The notes below the pieces were generated by a model. The model made no database searches and was not told the origin of the DNA. It was given only the letters and a program-made list of their open reading frames with translations. A stretch of 35,752 nt of DNA. Origin: Sulfurovum sp. GTDB lineage: Bacteria > Campylobacterota > Campylobacteria > Campylobacterales > Sulfurovaceae. How positions within the stretch are numbered: the stretch's first letter is position 1; each line of letters opens with the position of its first letter. The stretch spans positions 1 through 35,752 of the forward strand of contig JALWLU010000171.1 in NCBI GenBank assembly GCA_026996325.1, written 5' to 3'. Below are positions 25,452 through 31,990 of this stretch, one piece after another. Position numbers and translations under genes: made by a program.

Positions 25452-25477
25452 AGATTTCCTTCTGTCTGTTTACCTTT

Positions 25478-25483
25478 ATTATA
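25478..25483 (-). promoter_or_regulatory. TATAAT -10 element for the two-component operon
   Basis: On the minus strand TATAAT (25483-25478) lies 27 bases before the regulator ATG at 25451, in the short gap after the cytochrome stop codon. It suggests a separate transcription start inside the larger minus-strand run. Confidence 0.5.
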
Positions 25484-25512
25484 GAGCTTTAAGGTTAATT
25501 AAAGGCAAACCG

Positions 25513-26847
25513 CTACTTTTGCGGCAGCGGTGCCTCCATTTTGTCCCACTCGAGCATGCCCCACTTTTCAAGATCTTTCTGCAGGCTCTCAAGCGTTCTG
25601 TTTTTGTGGCAGGCGTAGCAGGCGTTGGTCTCAGGCGGCATACCAAAGCGTTTGGTTTCGGCAGGGTAGGTAAAGGCAAAGCGGTGGGAGCGTACCGTAA
25701 GCGGAGATTTGCCCGTATGTTTTCCCGTCTTTGGCATATGGCATTCGATACAGAGAGAACCCTTGGAGTCGGCCTTGTGGTGGGTGTGCGCCTCTATGCT
25801 CTCCTGGTGCGGTCCGATGAGTGAACCGAAACTGTGGCACTTCATACACGCCTGGTTTCCTTCGGGGTTCTTGGCGGTGTTGGTCAGCTTATGTGGATCG
25901 TGGCAGTTGATACAGGTAATGCCGTGCTTGTACATCGCATCGTGTACATATTCGTTGCCCTGTGTGCGGTTCTTCTTTGCCGCACCATTTGGCCAGAACT
26001 CTTTGGTAGCCTTGCCCGCAGTGAAAGGTGCGGGAAGTTTGTACTCAATCAGAGGCTTGCCTGGCTCATACCCTTTGGGGTAGTCTGTGGCGCTCATCCA
26101 GAGGTCTTTTGCCGTTGCACTTTCAGTCTGTATTCGCTTGTCGCGGTTTCGCATATGGCACTGCAGACAGACTTCATTGGTGCGGATAGGGTCGGCAAGG
26201 CTTGCTTTGAATATGGGGTTGTCGGGATCTTCTGTGTGCTTGCTTCCAGGCCCGTGGCAGCTTTCACAGGCGATGGCGGGCTCTACACGCTTGCCTGTAG
26301 CCATGAAGCCGGTAAAGTGGCAGCCGTCACAGGTGGTAGAGGTGGGGAACTGCTTGTTGTCGTGTGGATAGGAGTCGTGGTACCAGTACTTGTAGGGTTT
26401 GAAGTGCTGCCACTTGCCTGTCTGTGTGTTCCACTGGTAGTTGCCAAGTCTATAGTCGGCCTTGCCGTTGATGGTCGCAGGGATCATATAGCGCTGTTTG
26501 AACTTGCTGCCGATGGTGTAGACCGCCTCTTTGAGGGTAAAGTCGGCATCATCAGGCAGTTTGGAGAAGTCGGCGACGACGACGTCTGGGTTATTTCTGA
26601 TATCCTGGATCATCTTCGAATGCATTGAGGCTTTCCAGTCGTGGTACTTCTCTTTGTGGCACTCCTTGCACTTTTTGGAGCCTACAAAGGTGGCCTCTTT
26701 CTGCTCAAGTGGCTGCAGGTCGACATTGAGTCCGACACGGGGTTTGGTAAGCTGCTTGTAATAAGGAGCGATTTTTGGCATGTTGCCCCAGATGAAAGCG
26801 GCGAGAAGCAGCAGAGCAAGTGTTAGCCAGAAAAGTATTTTTTTCAT
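25513..26847 (-). CDS. Membrane-anchored octaheme cytochrome c
   Basis: A 444-residue periplasmic cytochrome with an N-terminal hydrophobic helix (about 4-21, KKILFWLTLALLLLAAFIW) that may remain as an anchor. Eight CXXCH heme motifs start at Cys60, 173, 194, 227, 312, 334, 366 and 410. The first heme region (SKKCKECHKEKYHDWKAS) resembles cytochrome c554 and related multiheme families, which shuttle electrons to nitrogen, sulfur or extracellular acceptors. No catalytic lysine-heme motif (CXXCK) is present, so an NrfA-type nitrite reductase is unlikely. Its ATG overlaps the aroE stop (ATGA), making the two genes translationally coupled. It lies next to a two-component system. Substrate is unknown. 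Confidence 0.85.
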   Translation of the reverse strand: MKKILFWLTLALLLLAAFIWGNMPKIAPYYKQLTKPRVGLNVDLQPLEQKEATFVGSKKCKECHKEKYHDWKASMHSKMIQDIRNNPDVVVADFSKLPDDADFTLKEAVYTIGSKFKQRYMIPATINGKADYRLGNYQWNTQTGKWQHFKPYKYWYHDSYPHDNKQFPTSTTCDGCHFTGFMATGKRVEPAIACESCHGPGSKHTEDPDNPIFKASLADPIRTNEVCLQCHMRNRDKRIQTESATAKDLWMSATDYPKGYEPGKPLIEYKLPAPFTAGKATKEFWPNGAAKKNRTQGNEYVHDAMYKHGITCINCHDPHKLTNTAKNPEGNQACMKCHSFGSLIGPHQESIEAHTHHKADSKGSLCIECHMPKTGKHTGKSPLTVRSHRFAFTYPAETKRFGMPPETNACYACHKNRTLESLQKDLEKWGMLEWDKMEAPLPQK

Positions 26848-27641
26848 AGTTCAAAGGCCTTTTGCATATGGTGCTTGATCTCATCGAAACCGTAGCGGTG
26901 GTCGGTAAAGTGTTCAAAGGCGATGATGCCCTGATAGAGCAGCATGTCACTGCCGTCTTTGGTGGGTTTTCCATGTACCTTGGCCAGCTTCAAGAAGGGT
27001 GTCTCTTTACCGTAGATGACATCGACACATGCCTTTGCTTCGGGAATGACGTCATCGAGAATACCCTGTGGTGCAGGAAGGCTCTCGTCCTCAAGGCCTG
27101 CGGAGGTCATATTGACGACAAGGTCGTACGCTTTGGGGGAGAAGTTCTCAAAGGTTGCCGTCTCAAAGCCCTCCTTGATGAACCTCTCAAGGCGTGGGGC
27201 ACTGCGGTTGAGGATGGTAACCTCGTATCCGGCCTCCTTGAGAATGACGGCAGTTGACTGTGCCGTACCGCCAGCCCCCAGAAAGAGCACGGTTTTGACA
27301 TCTCCAAACTCACCGATAGCTTTGAGAAAGCCTGGTGCATCGGTGTTGTAACCGTAGAGCTTTCCGTTTTTTTCGACAATGGTATTGACTGCACCCACCT
27401 TTTTGGCAAAGTCGTCAAGTGTGTCGCAGGCGTTGTAGGCGTGCTCCTTGTGCGGTACCGTGATGTTGATACCCTTGAGACCCAGGGTGAAAAAAGTTTC
27501 TCTTAGCATCTCTCCGTTTTCAAGCCGGTAGCGGTTGTAGCAGCCGTCAAATTCGAGTCCTTTGAAGGCAAGATTGTGCATCAGCGGTGATTTGGAGTGG
27601 GAAACGGGGTTGCCGAAGATGGCGAAAAGGTGTGCGGCCAT
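26844..27641 (-). CDS. aroE: Shikimate dehydrogenase
   Basis: A 265-residue NADPH-dependent enzyme reducing 3-dehydroshikimate to shikimate. It has FAIFGNPVSHSKSPLMHN (substrate-binding serines), the catalytic Lys in NITVPHKEHAY, GAVNTIV, GYNTDAPGF, the dinucleotide motif LGAGGTAQS and the C-terminal DMLLYQGIIAFEHFT. The reading frame extends upstream, but the conserved N-terminus and an AAGGAT ribosome binding site fix the start at 27641. An extended -10 box (TGG-TATAAT) lies about 30 bases upstream. The stop overlaps the start of the octaheme cytochrome. With the DAHP synthase and trpE genes, it is the third aromatic-pathway gene in this window. Confidence 0.95.
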   Translation of the reverse strand: MAAHLFAIFGNPVSHSKSPLMHNLAFKGLEFDGCYNRYRLENGEMLRETFFTLGLKGINITVPHKEHAYNACDTLDDFAKKVGAVNTIVEKNGKLYGYNTDAPGFLKAIGEFGDVKTVLFLGAGGTAQSTAVILKEAGYEVTILNRSAPRLERFIKEGFETATFENFSPKAYDLVVNMTSAGLEDESLPAPQGILDDVIPEAKACVDVIYGKETPFLKLAKVHGKPTKDGSDMLLYQGIIAFEHFTDHRYGFDEIKHHMQKAFEL

Positions 27642-27672
27642 AGGGTGAGATCCTTGCTGAGAGTGTGATGAT

Positions 27673-27681
27673 ATTATACCA
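27673..27681 (-). promoter_or_regulatory. Extended -10 promoter for the aroE-cytochrome operon
   Basis: On the minus strand TGG-TATAAT (TATAAT at 27678-27673) lies 32 bases before the aroE ATG. Transcription would start near 27666. Confidence 0.55.
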
Positions 27682-27799
27682 CCGTAAACTTTTCTGTTTT
27701 TGGCAGGTAGACATTCAAAGCAAAAAAAAGTTTCCGATATGCCATTCTCAAATGTGTGAAAAGCGCTTATACTTCCGAATATAGAACGACTTTTTAAAA

Positions 27800-28078
27800 A
27801 TGGAAGAGTCTCAGACCAGACAAAGGGCAATGATGTCAAAGCTAAAAAAATTACGCCGCAAACAGATGAAGTGCTACAGTGAATATAGAGAGGGAAAGAT
27901 GAGTAGCGAAACATATCTGGCGCAGATGAGGCCTATCGATGAGCGCATCGATGTAATGGAGATGGCTACTCTTCGGGGCACTCTCGGTGTGAAAGAAGCA
28001 TGCGCACCATATATTCGGAAGCAAGAAACTCCGGAAGAGTCTGTCGGTAGGTCTGCAGTTCTCTCTCTTCCTCAATGA
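27800..28078 (+). CDS. Small basic hypothetical protein
   Basis: A possible 92-residue protein, not recognised. It is very basic at the start (SKLKKLRRKQMKCYSEYREG) and has a helical, charged middle (MRPIDERIDVMEMATLRG), vaguely like the coiled region of serine recombinases. A TATACT box at 27768-27773 fits a start near 27780, but there is no Shine-Dalgarno before the ATG. Its last 113 bases overlap the 3' end of the convergent HTH gene, which weakens the case. It may be a real accessory gene, the remnant of one, or a chance reading frame. Confidence 0.3.
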   Translation: MEESQTRQRAMMSKLKKLRRKQMKCYSEYREGKMSSETYLAQMRPIDERIDVMEMATLRGTLGVKEACAPYIRKQETPEESVGRSAVLSLPQ

Positions 28079-28895
28079 TTATACTCTTGTAGTGTTTGAA
28101 GCTCATGTTCCGTGTCAGCTTGATGGCATCCTCTATCATTGTTGCGAAGCCAACCTCGATAGTGACATCCTGATTGGCAATGAGGTGAGCGAAGTAGCGG
28201 ATAAAAAGAAGTGAGGCACTCTTTTCGTTCAGTGCGAAAAATGAGATGATATAGCTGCATCCGGGTTCATCGAACGTAGCGAAGTCATCGAAGCTGATAT
28301 CTTTCTCCTTTATCTCGAGCGACATCACCTTTTCAAATATCTCCGGCTTCAGTCGCAGTGCAAAGAGCAGGCCGAAGAAGTGGCCTTTATAGGTCGAGAC
28401 AAAAAAGGTGTTACTTGGATGTAGCGCCCACGCTTTGAAATCTTCGTTGTCAAGGCCGGTGAACCTCTGGTTGAACCCCTGGTCCAGGTCGACATTGAAC
28501 TGGGCAACCTCATCCAGTATTTCAGTGTTGCGTAGCTGCTTGACGACAAGATCTCCGGCAGCGGTCATCTTTTCCGGGAAACGCATCACCAGTTCTTTGC
28601 TTTTGCTGCCGAGCATATTCTTCATACCCGTTTCACAGATCTGTGCTTCTGCTTCATCGGCAGTGAGATGCTCCCAGCAGGGCAAGGCTTTGCCGGTATG
28701 CTGCTGAAAGTAGCGCAGCACACTTGTCTGTTTGGCGGTACTCGGTTTGGTGATACCCCTCTCCCACTTGCTGAACGTGCTGGTATCGAGCCCCTGGAAG
28801 TATTTTGTATCGAAGCTGTAGAGCGCATGCACCAGTTGCTCTTGTGTTAACCCGTTTCTCTCCCGGCATGATTTTAGGTAGTTGCTGAAGTACAT
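27966..28895 (-). CDS. XRE-type HTH regulator with a long C-terminal domain
   Basis: A 309-residue protein. The N-terminus (about 3-65) is an XRE/Cro-type helix-turn-helix: YLKSCRERNGLTQEQLVHAL then DTSTFSKWERGITKPS. The remaining 240 residues are not firmly recognised. The strand-helix pattern around 170-290 (FVSTYKGHFFGLLFALRL, then SYIISFFALNEKSASLLFIRYF) could be a GNAT-like acetyltransferase or ligand-sensing fold; this is a weak inference. The start at 28895 is preferred over the ATG at 28913, because a TATACT box (28928-28923) would put the transcript start almost on the latter, and AAAGAG precedes the former. It lies between aroE and the nuclease gene, probably in an inserted segment. 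Confidence 0.7.
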   Translation of the reverse strand: MYFSNYLKSCRERNGLTQEQLVHALYSFDTKYFQGLDTSTFSKWERGITKPSTAKQTSVLRYFQQHTGKALPCWEHLTADEAEAQICETGMKNMLGSKSKELVMRFPEKMTAAGDLVVKQLRNTEILDEVAQFNVDLDQGFNQRFTGLDNEDFKAWALHPSNTFFVSTYKGHFFGLLFALRLKPEIFEKVMSLEIKEKDISFDDFATFDEPGCSYIISFFALNEKSASLLFIRYFAHLIANQDVTIEVGFATMIEDAIKLTRNMSFKHYKSIIIEEERELQTYRQTLPEFLASEYMVRMLLSHRECPEE

Positions 28896-29041
28896 AAATA
28901 CTCTTTTCCTCATATTTTCATCAGTATATCAGAGGCGTGATTAGAAAAAAGTAGGCATTTAGAAAAGAATTTTTTTTTGAAAATGACCTTCTGTAGATTT
29001 TTTGAAAAGAATATACTTAAAAAAATAGGAGGTAGAGCGTT

Positions 29042-29680
29042 ATGGAGCTAATTATTGGTTTATTTCTATTCGGATTGATTGGACTAAAACTGTTACGTAA
29101 GACAAAAAAATATGTACGTATGAGCGATGGTCGAAAAAAAAGAGATCAGCATGTTGAATCTTCAAAACTGGTAAGAGGAGTAGAACATGATCACAGCATT
29201 AAGATAGTGTCCACCCAACATCACAAAGAGATAGAAAAACTTCCATCGGTTGTTGTAAAAAATATTATTGACGGGGATACAGTTGATATTGTGTGCAATG
29301 AGGTGCGAGAACGGATTAGGTTGGATGCGATTGACTGTCCAGAAGATGGTCAGGAGTGGGGGGATATTGCAACGATGGGGTTAATCAAGCTGATTGGTGG
29401 ACGAAAAAAGGTAAAACTCGAAAGGCATGGAACGGATATATACGGAAGAACGATTGGTACTTTGTTTGTATATAATTCAGAAAAAAAGTGCTGGTTGAAT
29501 GTCAGTGAGCGGATGGTAACATTGGGACATGCATGGGTGATGCCCGGTTTTTGCAACCATTTGCCGTGGCAGAGAAAAAGAAGGCTTATGGAGCTTGGCA
29601 GTTGGGCAAGATCTAAAAAGGTTGGGTTATGGAAAAGAGAAGATCCCATTCCACCATGCAATGGCGCAAAGAGTGTATAA
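29042..29680 (+). CDS. Membrane-anchored staphylococcal-nuclease-like (thermonuclease) protein
   Basis: A 212-residue protein with an N-terminal membrane helix (about 2-18), a basic linker and an SNase domain (about 68-200). The catalytic pattern of micrococcal nuclease is intact: IIDGDTVDI (Asp of the calcium site), RIRLDAIDCPE (Arg, Asp, and Glu of the active site) and YGRTIGTL (second active-site Arg). It therefore probably cleaves DNA or RNA outside the cytoplasmic membrane or at its surface. The ribosome binding site is AGGAGG (29027-29032). The coding sequence is visibly more AT-rich than the neighbours, with long A-runs, suggesting recent acquisition. It is convergent with trpE, with 22 bases between the stops. 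Confidence 0.85.
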   Translation: MELIIGLFLFGLIGLKLLRKTKKYVRMSDGRKKRDQHVESSKLVRGVEHDHSIKIVSTQHHKEIEKLPSVVVKNIIDGDTVDIVCNEVRERIRLDAIDCPEDGQEWGDIATMGLIKLIGGRKKVKLERHGTDIYGRTIGTLFVYNSEKKCWLNVSERMVTLGHAWVMPGFCNHLPWQRKRRLMELGSWARSKKVGLWKREDPIPPCNGAKSV

Positions 29681-29702
29681 ATAATACGAAAGAGATAGCG
29701 CC

Positions 29703-31109
29703 TTAAAGTGACTCCATCTCCTTGAGGGTTGCCAGAAGCGCCCCCAGTTTGTTTTTCACTTCGAGGTACTCCAGTTCGGGAACGGAGTCGGCAACAACGC
29801 CTGCACCTGCCTGCAGTACAATCTTCTCTTTGTCTATCAGCGAGGTACGGATGGCGATGGCGGAGTCCATGTTGCCGTTGAAGGCGAAATAGCCAACCGA
29901 ACCGGAGTAGAAGCCGCGCTTGAGCCCTTCGAACTTCGCAATGAGCTCCATTGCCTTGATCTTTGGTGCGCCGGTCATTGTTCCGGCAGTGAAGGTTGCT
30001 GCAAAGAGGTCGAACATATCTTTGTCGTCTCTAAGCAGGGCTTCGACATCGGAGACCATGTGCATGACGTGGCTGTAGCGCTCCACACGCATCATATCGG
30101 TCACCTCTACCGTACCTGTCTTCGCCACACGTCCCACATCGTTTCGCCCGAGGTCGATGAGCATCAGATGCTCGGCGCACTCTTTGGGGTCGTTGAGCAT
30201 CTCCTCTTCGAGCTCTTTGTCGCGTTTGGCATCTTTTCCTCGCTTACGTGTTCCTGCAATAGGGCGAAGCAGGATTTCACCATCAGTCAAGCGCACCATC
30301 ACTTCCGGACTCGAGCCGCAGATGGAGAACTCCTCGTAATCGAGCAGAAAGAGGTAGGGGGAGGGGTTCTTCGAACGCAGTACCCGGTAGAAGCTGAGCG
30401 GATCGATCTTCCCTCTTTGTGTGTAGCGGTTGGAGAGCAGTATCTGGAAGATGTCACCTGATCTGATGTGCTCTTTTGATTCGATAACGAGCTGTTTGAA
30501 TCGCTCCTCGTCGATGCTGAACTCTCCCTCGCCATCGAGTTCTACGGGTTTGAGCGGTATGGGAGAGAATGGCTCGTTGACGAGGTTCTCGATCTCCTCA
30601 AGCGCCCCTGCCATAGAGTCGTCGTTGAGAATGAAGGTCAGCTTGGCACTCTTGTGGGAGTAGGCGATGATGATCTTGGGGCGTACCATGTCAAAATCCG
30701 GTGTGTTAAGGGTGTCAAGCAGTGGATCCATACTCTCTTCAAGTACCGGCTCGAAAACCTTGACCATATCGTAGGCGATGAAACCGATGAAGCCGTCGAC
30801 AAAGGAGAAGCCGACCTCTTCGGCCTTTTTTTTGTAGATGGCCTGATTGATATTGGCGTAGTAGTCTTTAAGGAAGGTAAAGGGGTCCTCTTCAAGGACG
30901 CGTACGTGTCCTTCGCTGTCGGTGTGTGTCGTGATTTTGTTCTTGTATACCACGCGCTCTTTTGCACCGATGGTGATGAATGAGAAGTTGCCGTCACTGG
31001 TATTGACAACACTCTCGAAAAGCATCGTGATCTCATGGGGGAAACGCTCTTTTATCTCTCCGTAAAGTGCAACGGGCGTGAGTTGGTCAAAGAGTACGGT
31101 CTTGTGCAT
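29703..31109 (-). CDS. trpE: Anthranilate synthase component I
   Basis: A 468-residue chorismate-utilising enzyme making anthranilate with the glutamine amidotransferase TrpG. The N-terminal domain has MLFESVVNTSDGNFSFITIG, comparable to the ES...SFIG tryptophan-binding region of TrpE. The catalytic domain has SGDIFQILLSNRYTQ, SPYLFLLDYEEFSICGSSPE, LRPIAGTRKRG, LIDLGRNDVGRV, FTAGTMTGAPKIKAME and RGFYSGSVGYF. PIAGTRKRG favours TrpE over PabB. No trpG gene is in the window. The gene starts 8 bases after the SPOR gene ends, so the two form an operon. The feedback inhibitor is probably tryptophan. Confidence 0.9.
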   Translation of the reverse strand: MHKTVLFDQLTPVALYGEIKERFPHEITMLFESVVNTSDGNFSFITIGAKERVVYKNKITTHTDSEGHVRVLEEDPFTFLKDYYANINQAIYKKKAEEVGFSFVDGFIGFIAYDMVKVFEPVLEESMDPLLDTLNTPDFDMVRPKIIIAYSHKSAKLTFILNDDSMAGALEEIENLVNEPFSPIPLKPVELDGEGEFSIDEERFKQLVIESKEHIRSGDIFQILLSNRYTQRGKIDPLSFYRVLRSKNPSPYLFLLDYEEFSICGSSPEVMVRLTDGEILLRPIAGTRKRGKDAKRDKELEEEMLNDPKECAEHLMLIDLGRNDVGRVAKTGTVEVTDMMRVERYSHVMHMVSDVEALLRDDKDMFDLFAATFTAGTMTGAPKIKAMELIAKFEGLKRGFYSGSVGYFAFNGNMDSAIAIRTSLIDKEKIVLQAGAGVVADSVPELEYLEVKNKLGALLATLKEMESL

Positions 31110-31117
31110 TCTGGCTC

Positions 31118-31864
31118 CTACTTCTTGACCACGAAGGCACTTTTGTTGATCAGGTCTCTGACACGGACGATTGCACGGTCGGCTGCTTCCCTGCTCTTAT
31201 ATGGCCCGATGCGCACCTTGTGCATACCGTTTTCATCCATGATCCTGTAGGTGTAGTGGTACTTGTGAAGGGTCTTGATTAGTCTTGAGTCTTTGCTTGG
31301 CATATTGCTGTAGGAGGCCACCTGGATGTAGAATCCGCCCGTTACAGTTGCAGGTGCCGGTTTCTTCTTCGGCTTTGCAGGCTCTGCCTTCTTGGGTGCG
31401 CTGTAGGTGTCTTTTGGAAGTGCAACCACCTCTGCTTTCTTGGGAGCTTCGACTTTTTTTGCTGCAAGAGGTTCGGCTTTTGGTACAGGCTCCGCTTTGA
31501 CAGACTTGGGAGCGACGTCAGGTGTTTTGGGAGTCTCATCAATGGTGACAGTCTCCTCTTTTACCTTCTTGTCTTTGGGGGCATTTATCTCACTCTCTAT
31601 CATTTTTGAGAGTTCAGCCTCATCATCTTCTGATGCTTTCTCTTCAGTGTCATTCTCGAGTGTCAGTTCGGGATCGATCATCGCCGCAGTATCGTCATTG
31701 AGTACGGCATTGTCGGCATCGGGATCTTTGAGAATGATTTTTGTCAGTATGATCGCAACGATCAGTACGACAATGAGCAGGGCGATAATGGTCAGAACAC
31801 CCTTTGCTTTGCTCTCTTTGGTTGGGGTATCTATAATGAGGTCATCCAGGTTGTGATCTTGCAT
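31118..31864 (-). CDS. SPOR-domain membrane protein
   Basis: A 248-residue bitopic protein with a short cytoplasmic N-terminus, one membrane helix (about 23-45, VLTIIALLIVVLIVAIILTK) and an acidic then Lys/Pro/Ala-rich periplasmic linker (about 50-175, many KAE, PKK repeats). It ends in a SPOR domain (about 177-248: GGFYIQVASYSNMPS and VRIGPYKSREAADRAI). SPOR domains bind glycan strands lacking stem peptides, so this is likely a cell-division or envelope protein of the FtsN/DamX style. It heads the operon with trpE. In Campylobacter a similar SPOR gene (Cj0404, from memory) lies next to aroE, supporting the idea that SPOR-trpE-aroE were once contiguous. Confidence 0.88.
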   Translation of the reverse strand: MQDHNLDDLIIDTPTKESKAKGVLTIIALLIVVLIVAIILTKIILKDPDADNAVLNDDTAAMIDPELTLENDTEEKASEDDEAELSKMIESEINAPKDKKVKEETVTIDETPKTPDVAPKSVKAEPVPKAEPLAAKKVEAPKKAEVVALPKDTYSAPKKAEPAKPKKKPAPATVTGGFYIQVASYSNMPSKDSRLIKTLHKYHYTYRIMDENGMHKVRIGPYKSREAADRAIVRVRDLINKSAFVVKK

Positions 31865-31898
31865 AGTAGGGGAGTTCTCCGCGTATAATTTTGGACTT

Positions 31899-31904
31899 AT
31901 TATA
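31899..31904 (-). promoter_or_regulatory. TATAAT -10 element for the SPOR-trpE operon
   Basis: On the minus strand TATAAT (31904-31899), preceded by TAGGG, lies 35 bases before the ATG at 31864, giving a short leader. No trp attenuator peptide or leader hairpin fits in this space. Confidence 0.5.
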
Positions 31905-31930
31905 CCCTAAGAGATGTTATAGAAACGTTT

Positions 31931-31972
31931 TTGGAAAAAGAGAAGGTGAACACCCCGAAAAGCGGAGTGTTC
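31931..31972 (-). terminator. Rho-independent terminator of the seven-heme cytochrome gene
   Basis: On the minus strand the stem GAACAC (31972-31967) pairs with GTGTTC (31953-31948). An inner CCG/CGG pair and an A/C mismatch follow, then the T-rich tract ACCTTCTCTTTTTCC. It starts 18 bases after the cytochrome stop codon. Confidence 0.75.
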
Positions 31973-31990
31973 GGAGGTGATGGCGGAAGA

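Noticed and set aside
25513-26847. NrfA-type nitrite reductase or octaheme sulfite reductase MccA
   Set aside because: No CXXCK lysine-ligated heme motif and no CX15CH motif were found; all eight sites are ordinary CXXCH.
27642-27914. Upstream extension of the aroE frame by 91 residues
   Set aside because: The extension has low-quality composition, covers the TATAAT box and has no counterpart in AroE, whose conserved start is at 27641.
29703-31109. PabB (aminodeoxychorismate synthase) instead of TrpE
   Set aside because: PIAGTRKRG in the catalytic domain and the ES...SFIT-type N-terminal region favour TrpE, although without a trpG neighbour some doubt remains.
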